Below are positions 13,521 through 20,223 of a DNA stretch of 24,010 bases, in pieces. This DNA comes from Lachnospiraceae bacterium UBA7026 (GTDB lineage Bacteria > Bacillota > Clostridia > Lachnospirales > Lachnospiraceae): contig DLBH01000010.1 in assembly GCA_002494165.1 (NCBI GenBank), positions 18,558 through 42,567 of the forward strand, given 5' to 3'. A program made the translations under genes and the position numbers. How positions within the stretch are numbered: position 1 is the stretch's first letter; every line of letters begins with the position of its first letter. Under the pieces are notes generated by a model, which saw only the letters and a list, made by a program, of their open reading frames with translations, was not told the DNA's origin and made no database searches.

Positions 13521-14846
13521 TCAAATGATCCCCAGCTGCCTGGCCCGGTCCCCAAGCTCCTCCCTGAAATCCGGATGAGCCAGGGAAATCAGGGCCCGGG
13601 CCCTCTCTTCCATGGTGAGGATCTTAAGATTGACACAGCCATACTCGGTGGCCACATATTCCACATCCTGCCTGCCGGTGGTGATGGCTGTCCCCGGGGG
13701 CAGGACAGGGAGAATCCGGCTGGTCTTTTCCCTCCGCCCAGTCTCATCAGCTTTTTTGGTCAGACTGGAGGTCAGGGCGATAAAGGACTTACCTCCCTTA
13801 GACCGCTGGGCTCCCCGGACATAATCAAGCTGACCGCCGGTGGCACTCTGTTGGCGGCCACCCAGATTATCGGCGGCCACCTGGCCATAAAGGTCGATGG
13901 CCATGGCCGTGTTCACACTCATCATCCGGTCATTTTTTGCGATAATAAAGGGATCATTAACCCACCAGTAGGGCCCCATGAAGATATCCGGATTCCAGTC
14001 AATATAGTCATAGAGACTTCTCGTTCCCATGGCAAAGGCACTGACCGCCTTCCCCGGCATGAAGGATTTCTTCCTGTTGTTGATCACTCCCTCTTCCATC
14101 AGCTGCCGCATGGAATTATTGAGCATTTCTGAGTGGACGCCCAGGTCCTTCTTCCCTGCCAGTCCATAACCCACAGCCTCCGATATTCCTCCCAGGCCCA
14201 GCTGGATTGTGGCTCCGTCGGGAATCTCATCTACGATGTATTCCGACAGCTGCCTGATTTCATCGGTCAGTTCCATATCCGGAAACTCCGGGAGCGGATC
14301 ATCGGCTTCCACGATGGCAGCTGCCTCTGACACATGAACCAGGTTGTCCCTGCCATAGACATAGGGAACTTCTTTATTGACCTGCAGGATCACCAGGCCG
14401 GCCTGGTCAATGATTTCCCGGTGCAGGGAGACCCCCACGGCCCCCAGGCTCATATAACCGAAACGGTCTGGTCTTGAGACTTCCAGCAAAGACACACTGA
14501 TCCCGGACAGGTTCCGTACCCAGCGGGGGCTTTCACTGAGGTGCATGGATGTATACCTGCAGTTGCCGGCCTTCATGGCAGACCTCTCTGCCGGTCCGGC
14601 GAAATAGGTAAGCACTGAAAAATGTCCTTTGGCTTCTTCTTTATAAAAAGGGAGGATTCTCTGGGTCATGGCAGAACATATGGTAACATGCTCATAGTTA
14701 TCCCTGCAGTCCCACAGGGCTTCCGCCAGTTTGTAAGCCGTACTGGCAGAGGTTCCAAGGTAAACCACATCTCCGTCCTTTACCAGCCTTACCGCCTCAT
14801 GGGCCCCTCTCAACTTTTCCTCATAGGTTTTTTTCCAATCTTCCAT
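13521..14846 (-). CDS. Acetyl-CoA hydrolase/transferase family CoA-transferase (butyryl- or 4-hydroxybutyryl-type)
   Basis: A 441-residue family I CoA-transferase that moves CoA between acyl groups through a glutamyl-CoA intermediate. The expected catalytic Glu is E240 in GVHSEML. The GLGG oxyanion motif is at 217-220 (IQLGLGGISEAV) and the late YVATEYGCVNLK segment is typical. The closest functional relatives are butyryl-CoA:acetate and 4-hydroxybutyrate CoA-transferases, used by gut clostridia to make butyrate or reclaim acetate. The exact substrate cannot be read from the motif. It lies upstream of pyk on the same strand, 215 bp away with its own promoter, so co-transcription is uncertain. 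The ATG at 14846 has GGAG only 2-3 nt away and AAGGAG further off. Confidence 0.93.
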   Translation of the reverse strand: MEDWKKTYEEKLRGAHEAVRLVKDGDVVYLGTSASTAYKLAEALWDCRDNYEHVTICSAMTQRILPFYKEEAKGHFSVLTYFAGPAERSAMKAGNCRYTSMHLSESPRWVRNLSGISVSLLEVSRPDRFGYMSLGAVGVSLHREIIDQAGLVILQVNKEVPYVYGRDNLVHVSEAAAIVEADDPLPEFPDMELTDEIRQLSEYIVDEIPDGATIQLGLGGISEAVGYGLAGKKDLGVHSEMLNNSMRQLMEEGVINNRKKSFMPGKAVSAFAMGTRSLYDYIDWNPDIFMGPYWWVNDPFIIAKNDRMMSVNTAMAIDLYGQVAADNLGGRQQSATGGQLDYVRGAQRSKGGKSFIALTSSLTKKADETGRREKTSRILPVLPPGTAITTGRQDVEYVATEYGCVNLKILTMEERARALISLAHPDFREELGDRARQLGII

Positions 14847-14902
14847 GACTCCAACCTGTCTCCTTATCTGTCCGATGTCTGCTTATCTTTTCTGCTGCCA
14901 TT

Positions 14903-14931
14903 ATTATAATCCACCCTATAGCCGTCTACAA
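14903..14931 (-). promoter_or_regulatory. Promoter of the CoA-transferase gene
   Basis: On the minus strand, TTGTAG (14931-14926) and TATAAT (14908-14903) are spaced 17 bp. The start site would be near 14896, about 50 nt before the start codon. Confidence 0.6.
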
Positions 14932-14940
14932 GATTTTTCA

Positions 14941-15002
14941 CCCTGGACTTACCAGGGTTGCCGCCCTGATACAAAACCAGCCTCCCCGCCAATTGTATCA
15001 GG
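14941..15002. other. Two inverted repeats upstream of the CoA-transferase promoter
   Basis: CCCTGG (14941-14946) pairs with CCAGGG (14952-14957). Further upstream CCTGATACAA (14965-14974) pairs perfectly with TTGTATCAGG (14993-15002) over an 18-nt gap. They lie between the decayed ABC gene and the CoA-transferase promoter. The 10-bp arms could be an activator site or the old 3' end of the ABC gene; no T-run marks a terminator. Confidence 0.4.
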
Positions 15003-15039
15003 CAGGAAGGCCGTCTGTCTGTATATTTTATAATGCCTG

Positions 15040-15765
15040 CTAAAACCTGGCCTTCACCCAGAAAAAGCCGTCACTGTGATGGTATCTGATATCCTGGCAG
15101 GCATGCCGGATCAGGTCAAGGGACCACTTGTCTGCTTCAGTAAGAGGATCTTTTTCCTAACCCGGATAGCTTATGGTCATATCTACGCTGCCACTGCCCC
15201 TGTCACTGTATTCAAAACTGATATCAATCCCCTCATCATTTTTCAGAGTGGGCAGGATCGTGTCATAGCAAAGTTCCTCTGTCAAGGTCAGCATTCTGTT
15301 AACCAGCTTCCTGCTGATCATATGGCCGAAAGCAAATTGTTCCAGCCGGGTTATCAAAGCCAGGAAATCGCAATCCTTCGCTGTCATCCTGGTCTCAAAT
15401 ACCTGCAGGTGGTTGATGAACTGCCTGGTCTTGTCTCTCATCGGATGCTCAAAAATCTGTTCAGGCCGGCCCTCTTCATAGATGATCCCCTGGTTCATAA
15501 AAAATATCCGGTTGGATACATTCCTGGCAAAGCGCATCTCATGAGTCACCACCAGCATGGTGAGCCCCTGTCTGGCCAGGTTGCGGATTACCGCCAGCAC
15601 CTCTCCTACCATGGTAGGATCAAGGGCGGAGGTCGGTTCGTCAAAGAGGATAATATCCAAAACGGCAGCTTTATGCAGCCATTGACAGCGGGTTTTGTCA
15701 TCCATCCTGACAAGCCCGCTGTTTTTTTGTATGGTAGAAAACTCCCCCCATTTTATCCCATGCAT
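15040..15765 (-). pseudogene. Remnant of an amino-acid ABC-transporter ATPase
   Basis: The minus-strand reading keeps the second half of a polar amino-acid (GlnQ-type) ATPase. It has Walker [20 protein letters not shown], the H-loop [14 protein letters not shown] and the tail [21 protein letters not shown]. Walker A, the Q-loop and the LSGGQ signature are missing; homology begins only near 15664. A C-terminal extension follows that resembles a GHKL-like ATPase fold. An in-frame TAG at 15159-15157 interrupts it. The frame stays open for another 38 codons (EKDPLTEADKWSLDLIRHAC onward) to a stop at 15042-15040. No permease or binding-protein gene is near. The upstream boundary is arbitrary: 15765 is only the first ATG. 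Confidence 0.85.
15685..15728 (+). terminator. Orphan plus-strand intrinsic terminator
   Basis: ACAGCGGG (15685-15692) pairs with CCCGCTGT (15715-15722). An inner TTGTCA (15695-15700) pairs with TGACAA (15708-15713) over a 7-nt loop, and seven Ts run from 15722 to 15728. It is a strong terminator on the plus strand, but no intact plus-strand gene ends before it. It lies where the homologous part of the ABC remnant stops, which suggests a deletion junction. Confidence 0.75.
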
Positions 15766-15867
15766 GAAAAAGGATTAAAAACCCTCTGGAGACACGCATT
15801 TTCTTAAACAAGTATGATAGAATAAGATGACCTATAGCAAAAGGACTTTATTTTCAGGAGGTAGCCT

Positions 15868-16638
15868 ATGCGTATCCAGTTGATCAGAAATGCCACCCTG
15901 CTGGTCCGCTTTGCGGACAAGGAATTTCTCATAGACCCTATGTTGGGGGAAAAGGGCTCACAAAAGCCTTTTCAAAGCTGCTCCAGGCCCGACCTGGCCA
16001 ACCCTTTAGAAGACCTTCCCCTGCCTGCAGAGGAAATTATCAAAAGAACTGATGCTGTGATCATCACCCACCTCCACCGGGATCATTTTGACCGGGCTGC
16101 AGCCCGGATGCTGCCGAAAGACCTGCCGGTTTTTGTACAAAATGAAGAAGACGCTGAAAAAGTTAAGAAGTATGGTTTCAGGCAGCTTCATATACTTTCT
16201 GCTTCTCCTGACGGCAGTGAATTCGCCGGCATCCGGCTAATTAAAACCGAAGCCCGGCACAGCTGCGGGGAAATGGCCCGGCTCTGCGGTCCGGCCTGCG
16301 GCATCATTTTCTTACATCCTGAGGAAGAGACCCTCTATGTGACTGGCGATACGGTATGGTATGAAGAAGTTGCCGCCACTGTAGAATCTTACCAGCCCCA
16401 GGTTATAGCCGCCTGCTGCGGTAAGAACACGGTCGACGGCTATCCACCCTTAATTATGGGAGAAGAGGATATGCTCTGCCTGCACCAGGCAGCCCCCCAG
16501 GCCGCCTTGGTCGGAATCCACATGGAATCTCTCAACCATTGGGGCCTGTCCCGGCAGGACCTTTTGGCTTACGCCAGGAGTCATGGCTTTGCCGACCGGC
16601 TTTTCCTTCCCCGGAACGGCCAGGTCTGTCTTTTTTAA
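15868..16638 (+). CDS. MBL-fold metallo-hydrolase (UlaG-like)
   Basis: A 256-residue metallo-beta-lactamase-fold protein, cytoplasmic, with no signal peptide. The metal motif HxHxDH is intact at residues 68-73 (THLHRDHFD). A further His (EARHSCGEM), the late Asp (TGDTVWYEE) and a C-terminal His (GIHMESLNHW) supply the remaining ligands. The N-terminus MRIQLIRNATLLVRFADKEFLIDPML is typical of the UlaG-like branch, which includes lactonases and phosphodiesterases. The substrate is not known. AGGAGG lies 8-9 nt before the ATG. The gene appears to stand alone, followed by an AT-rich hairpin region. Confidence 0.93.
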   Translation: MRIQLIRNATLLVRFADKEFLIDPMLGEKGSQKPFQSCSRPDLANPLEDLPLPAEEIIKRTDAVIITHLHRDHFDRAAARMLPKDLPVFVQNEEDAEKVKKYGFRQLHILSASPDGSEFAGIRLIKTEARHSCGEMARLCGPACGIIFLHPEEETLYVTGDTVWYEEVAATVESYQPQVIAACCGKNTVDGYPPLIMGEEDMLCLHQAAPQAALVGIHMESLNHWGLSRQDLLAYARSHGFADRLFLPRNGQVCLF

Positions 16639-16711
16639 ACTGGTCTGTGATTTTTAACCTAATCTGTTACTTTTAATCCAGTTTGTTATTTTTTTAAAGG
16701 ATTTATCCTTT
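16637..16711 (+). terminator. AT-rich hairpins after the metallo-hydrolase gene
   Basis: AAACTGG (16637-16643, overlapping the stop codon) can pair with CCAGTTT (16678-16684), which is followed by GTTATTTTTTT. A second hairpin, AAAGGAT (16696-16702) with ATCCTTT (16705-16711), comes next. The wide first loop makes this a weak call. The intervening DNA contains loose repeats of CTGTTAnTTTTAA. Confidence 0.35.
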
Positions 16712-16807
16712 TAATCAGAATCAGTATCATGAAACTACATTAAAGTCCCATGGTCTGATACAGGATAAATTTCCATCTGAAAAGCAGAACACACAAGGAG
16801 AAGAAAA

Positions 16808-17863
16808 ATGAAAAAATTAACCATCGGTTACTATGGCAACGGCAAAAGTACCAACCGCTACCACATTCCATTGCTGATGCGGCGGCAGGATAAAATCAAG
16901 GTCAAAACCATCTATGCCCGTAAAATAAGAGATGACTGGGCTAAATGGGAGGGAGTCCGGTATACAGAGGACGTATATGAACTTCTGGGAGACCCGGAGA
17001 TTGATGTTGTCGTAATCACAACACCCCCGCATGTTCATTACCAGATTGCCAAGCAGGTGATTGAGGCAGGAAAAAATGTAGTCCTGGAAAAACCCTTTGT
17101 CCACAATGTAAGAAATGCCGAGACCCTCTTTGCCATGGCCCGGGAAAACGGTGTCATGCTCCAGTGCTACCAGAACCGCCGCTTTGACAGTGATTTCCTG
17201 ACGACCCAGAAAGTCATAGAATCCGGCAGGCTGGGGGATCTGGCAGAGGTGGAGATGCACTATGACTACTACCGGCCGGAGGTGCCGGAAGGTGTAAATG
17301 GATACTCTAAAAAAGATTCCTATGTCTACAACCATGCCTGCCACACAGTAGACCAGGTCCTGTCCTACTTCGGAACTCCCGATGAATGCAGCTTCGATGT
17401 CCGTCAGCTTCTGGGACCGGGCCGGATGAATGACTATTTTGACCTGGACTTCTATTACAAGGAAGGTACAGACAAATATGATGTCATGCCCGGCGGACTC
17501 AAGGTTTCCGTGAAATCCAGCTATTTCCGCGTGAAAGAAAGGCCAAGCTTCGTGGTCTACGGGCGGCGGGGTATGTTTGTCAAGGCCGGTAAAGACAGAC
17601 AGGAAGCAGACCTCAAAAAGTTCTATCTGCCGGACCATGATGATTTCGGTCTGGATCTGCCGGAGCATTACGGAACCCTCACCTACTATGATGACCAGGG
17701 CCACTATCACGAAGAAACCGTAGAGACCGTCTGCGGCGATAACGGCCGTTACTATGATTATCTCTATGAGACCATAATAAACGGAGCTCCACCTCTGGTG
17801 ACCGAAGAGCAGACCATGACCCAGATGCAGATTCTGGAGCAGGCGACAAAGAATTTAAAATAA
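16808..17863 (+). CDS. Gfo/Idh/MocA family NAD(P)-dependent oxidoreductase
   Basis: A 351-residue oxidoreductase of the glucose-fructose oxidoreductase/inositol dehydrogenase family. It acts on sugars, polyols or related compounds with bound NAD(P). The N-terminal Rossmann segment is MKKLTIGYYGNGKSTNRYH; the family EKPF motif, with the catalytic Lys, is at residues 94-97 (VVLEKPFVHN). The C-terminal domain contains NHACHTVDQVLSYFG, positioned like the usual substrate-binding His. The glycine pattern is a little unusual (YYGNGKSTN instead of GxGxxG). AAGGAG precedes the ATG. The chloride-channel gene follows after 44 bp, so they may form an operon without an obvious functional link. Confidence 0.92.
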   Translation: MKKLTIGYYGNGKSTNRYHIPLLMRRQDKIKVKTIYARKIRDDWAKWEGVRYTEDVYELLGDPEIDVVVITTPPHVHYQIAKQVIEAGKNVVLEKPFVHNVRNAETLFAMARENGVMLQCYQNRRFDSDFLTTQKVIESGRLGDLAEVEMHYDYYRPEVPEGVNGYSKKDSYVYNHACHTVDQVLSYFGTPDECSFDVRQLLGPGRMNDYFDLDFYYKEGTDKYDVMPGGLKVSVKSSYFRVKERPSFVVYGRRGMFVKAGKDRQEADLKKFYLPDHDDFGLDLPEHYGTLTYYDDQGHYHEETVETVCGDNGRYYDYLYETIINGAPPLVTEEQTMTQMQILEQATKNLK

Positions 17864-17907
17864 TCTGTTTTTAACATTGATTCCAGATCGATAAAGGAGA
17901 TGGCGTC

Positions 17908-19197
17908 TTGAATACACTGAAAATTAATAACCAATTGAAAATGCTTCTGCTCACCCTCCTCCTTGGAGCCTTCGCAGGAATTGTCATATGGTGCTTTCTG
18001 AAGGCCGTTTCTCTGGTCACCATCCTGATCTGGCAAGTCCTGCCTGAGAGGACAGGCTTTCAGTACCTGACTATTCTTCTGTGCACATTGGGTGGACTAG
18101 TCTGCGGTATCCTGCATAAGCTCTACGGCCTCTACCCGGAGGACCTGGCCCGGGTGATGGGCAAGATCAAAAAAGAAAAATACTATGATTACCGGCCCTT
18201 GCCAGCCATCCTGGCCTGCGCCTTCCTCCCCCTGGTTTTGGGGTCCAGTGTCGGTCCGGAGGCCGGGCTTACGGGCATCATAGCCGCCCTTTGCTACTGG
18301 GTAGGGGATAATGTAGCCTACGCAAAGGAAAACAGTGCCATTTACACGGAATTGGGAGAAGCCATCACCCTCGGTCACCTTTTCCACTCCCCTCTTTTCG
18401 GTATCCTGGCCGTGGAAGAGGATTCCCTTTTTACAGAAGACCCGTCACAAAAAGCCGGCTCTTCCCAGGCAGAAGGGGAAAAACCGGCCCTGTCAAAATC
18501 TTCCAAATTATTATATTACGGACTGTCCACAGCAGCCAGCTTTCTGGTAATCGGCACCCTAAACCAGGTCTTTGGCAAAGCCATGGCCGGCTTTCCCAGC
18601 TTCTCTGAAGTTTCTATCCAGCCCATGGATTATCTGCTGCTAGCCCTTTATATCCCGGCGGGATTACTGGCCTGGCTGGTCTTTGAATATGCAGAAAAGC
18701 TTACGAAAGCAGTCGCCTCCCACATCCCCATGGTCGTCAGCGGAGCCTTCTGCGGCCTGGTCATCAGAATCACCAGCCTCTTTATCCCCATGGTTCTTTT
18801 CTCCGGGGAAGAAGAGATGGCAGAACTGATGACAAGTTACGGAAGCTACGCCCCTCTCTTCCTGATCGGTATCTGTTTCCTCAAGCTTTGTATGACTGCC
18901 TTCTGCATCCAGTTTGGCCTTAGGGGAGGCCATTTCTTCCCTCTGATCTTTGCCTGTGTCTGCCTGGGTATGGGCCTGGCCATGCTGGTCTTCCCTGACC
19001 CCTCCAGCCATGTGGTCTTTGCCTCAGGAGCGGTCACTGCGGTAACCCTGGGAGCCCAGCTGAAAAAGCCCATCGCTGTTTCCCTGCTCCTTCTCATCTG
19101 CTTCCCGGCAAGACTCCTCTTCTGGATCTTCCTCTGCGCTGTCATCGGCGGAAGGATAGCCCGGCTGCTGACTCCTGGATTATCTGAAATAAAATGA
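17908..19197 (+). CDS. ClC-family chloride channel/antiporter-like membrane protein
   Basis: A 429-residue polytopic membrane protein of the voltage-gated chloride channel family. The central motif is GSSVGPEAGLTG (112-123), which takes the place of the common GxxxGREGP. E118 is the probable gating glutamate. The later GGHFFPLIF corresponds to the GxFxP motif. The charged linker around EDPSQKAGSSQAEGEKPALSKSS is a likely cytoplasmic loop. Start is TTG (17908-17910), with AAAGGAG 8 nt upstream; no ATG fits as well. Whether it is a channel or a proton/halide (for example fluoride) exchanger cannot be decided here. It ends in a spacer carrying the second dispersed hairpin. Confidence 0.88.
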   Translation: MNTLKINNQLKMLLLTLLLGAFAGIVIWCFLKAVSLVTILIWQVLPERTGFQYLTILLCTLGGLVCGILHKLYGLYPEDLARVMGKIKKEKYYDYRPLPAILACAFLPLVLGSSVGPEAGLTGIIAALCYWVGDNVAYAKENSAIYTELGEAITLGHLFHSPLFGILAVEEDSLFTEDPSQKAGSSQAEGEKPALSKSSKLLYYGLSTAASFLVIGTLNQVFGKAMAGFPSFSEVSIQPMDYLLLALYIPAGLLAWLVFEYAEKLTKAVASHIPMVVSGAFCGLVIRITSLFIPMVLFSGEEEMAELMTSYGSYAPLFLIGICFLKLCMTAFCIQFGLRGGHFFPLIFACVCLGMGLAMLVFPDPSSHVVFASGAVTAVTLGAQLKKPIAVSLLLLICFPARLLFWIFLCAVIGGRIARLLTPGLSEIK

Positions 19198-19585
19198 TGA
19201 AAACGATGTACCAACAGATAAACTGAGGCTGTCGCTCAAAAGCGGAGCCCCCGTTAACCTAGAACACTAATCTAGAACAGGAAAGAAGTCCTCAATACCA
19301 ACAAACACAAACCATTGGATGTTGAGGACTTCTTTCTCTATCTACAAGAGTCTATCCGCTTCTGCAACATTTCTTTTTTACTTTCTGATATGATATCTAC
19401 TCATTTACTGGTTTAATCAACCAGACCTGGAAGTTTTCATGGACTTCCCGGACCGGTTTTTAGCTGTCTTTGTCATTTCAGAATCTAGTCCCATACCTTA
19501 GAACATTATGCTCTGCCTGCATGACAAATGGGACAAGCCGGACAAATCCCTATACCAGGCAAAAAATCTTTCATGATACTGTTTT
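19198..19585. other. Gene-free spacer between convergent ClC and ACT genes
   Basis: About 390 bp without a credible ORF on either strand. It contains the long hairpin element described at 19281-19336 and a short hairpin GGAAGT/ACTTCC near 19431-19446. A wide inverted pair, GTCCCAT and ATGGGAC, lies near 19490 and 19530. No promoter, tRNA or insertion-sequence remnant was recognised. Confidence 0.5.
19281..19336. repeat. Dispersed hairpin element, copy 2 (convergent-gene spacer)
   Basis: A perfect 15-bp inverted repeat, GAAAGAAGTCCTCAA (19281-19295) with its complement at 19322-19336, and an inner CCAA/TTGG pair. It matches the element at 6842-6889 at 19 of 21 bases in the left arm and again through the right arm. 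The middle is 8-9 bp longer here. As with copy 1 it sits between a plus gene and a minus gene that converge. A role as a two-way terminator is likely. Confidence 0.8.
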
Positions 19586-19595
19586 TTACAGAAAG
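19561..19595 (-). terminator. Possible terminator after the ACT-domain gene
   Basis: On the minus strand CTTTC (19595-19591) can pair with GAAAG (19572-19568), with an inner CTGT/ACAG pair, then ATTTTTT (19567-19561). The stem includes the stop codon and is short, so confidence is low. Confidence 0.35.
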
Positions 19596-20017
19596 TCGGC
19601 CATATCATCATCCGACAGGGTTTTTATTCCATTTTGACCAAGAATCTTTTCCGCTCCTTCCACATCGTCAACTCTGAAAACAACATAAGCGCTTCCATGA
19701 ATGGCAGCCGTGAAAGCATAAACATACTCAATATTCACATCGGCCTTTTTCAGAACATCCAGGATCATCTTCAGGGAACCAGCCTGGTCATTCATTTTAA
19801 CAACTACTACCGGAGTCTCCTTGATGATCGTATACTGGCCCAGTGCCTCCTTGGTTTTCTCAACATCAGAAACGATAATTCTAAGAATCCCAAAACTCTT
19901 GGTCTCCGCAACAGACAGGGCACGAATATTAACACCCGCTTCAGTAATTACCTCAACCGCGTTGCAAAGGGTGCCGGGCGTATTTTCAAGAAATGCGGAT
20001 AACTGTGTGATTGCCAT
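19586..20017 (-). CDS. Tandem ACT-domain protein next to phenylacetate-CoA ligase
   Basis: A 143-residue protein made of two ACT domains (about residues 3-65 and 69-140) and nothing else. ACT domains bind amino acids or similar small ligands and regulate enzymes or transcription. First-domain landmarks are FLENTPGTLCNAVEVITEAGVNI; second-domain landmarks are NDQAGSLKMILDVLKKADVNI. Such proteins commonly neighbour paaK-type ligases in anaerobes, suggesting it senses aromatic amino acids or their acids. The ATG at 20017 was chosen because GGGAGG is about 7 nt upstream; the ATG at 20023 would be too close to it. It follows paaK on the same strand, past the 22-bp repeat array. Confidence 0.9.
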   Translation of the reverse strand: MAITQLSAFLENTPGTLCNAVEVITEAGVNIRALSVAETKSFGILRIIVSDVEKTKEALGQYTIIKETPVVVVKMNDQAGSLKMILDVLKKADVNIEYVYAFTAAIHGSAYVVFRVDDVEGAEKILGQNGIKTLSDDDMADFL

Positions 20018-20055
20018 GATCATTCCTCCCTTTTACATGATATTTATTTACCAGA

Positions 20056-20223
20056 TTTATTATTCATATATAACAGGATTACTATTCACCCATATCTGAA
20101 TTACTATTTCATGAATAACAGAAATACAATTCACCTATAACAGAATTACTATTTACATATATCGGAATTACAATTCATCTATAACAGAATTGCAATACAC
20201 CTATATCAGAATTACTATTCATG
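20056..20223. repeat. Array of about 7.5 degenerate 22-bp repeats
   Basis: Units begin at 20056, 20078, 20100 (23 bp), 20123, 20145, 20167, 20189 and, partial, 20211. Typical unit halves are ATTACTATTCACC and TATAACAGA, with TATATC in place of TATAAC in some units. Where one unit joins the next, a near-palindrome GAATTACAATTC or close variant recurs at 22-bp spacing. The last partial unit covers the stop codon and final codon of paaK. It fills nearly the whole gap between paaK and the ACT gene. There are no unique spacers, so it is not CRISPR. Repeated protein binding on one DNA face, or a structured mRNA spacer, are the main readings. Confidence 0.85.

Noticed and set aside
15076..15807. 243-codon plus-strand open frame
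   Set aside because: It lies antisense to clearly homologous ABC ATPase and GHKL-like coding sequence and runs through a terminator hairpin. Its own translation resembles no family.
16817..17710. 297-codon minus-strand open frame
   Set aside because: It is a shadow of the Gfo/Idh/MocA gene on the plus strand, which has the motifs and a ribosome site.
19337..19560. Insertion-sequence remnant in the ClC-ACT spacer
   Set aside because: No transposase-like frame and no target-site duplication were visible.
20056..20223. CRISPR array
   Set aside because: The units join directly with no unique spacers, the repeats are degenerate and AT-rich, and no cas genes are present.
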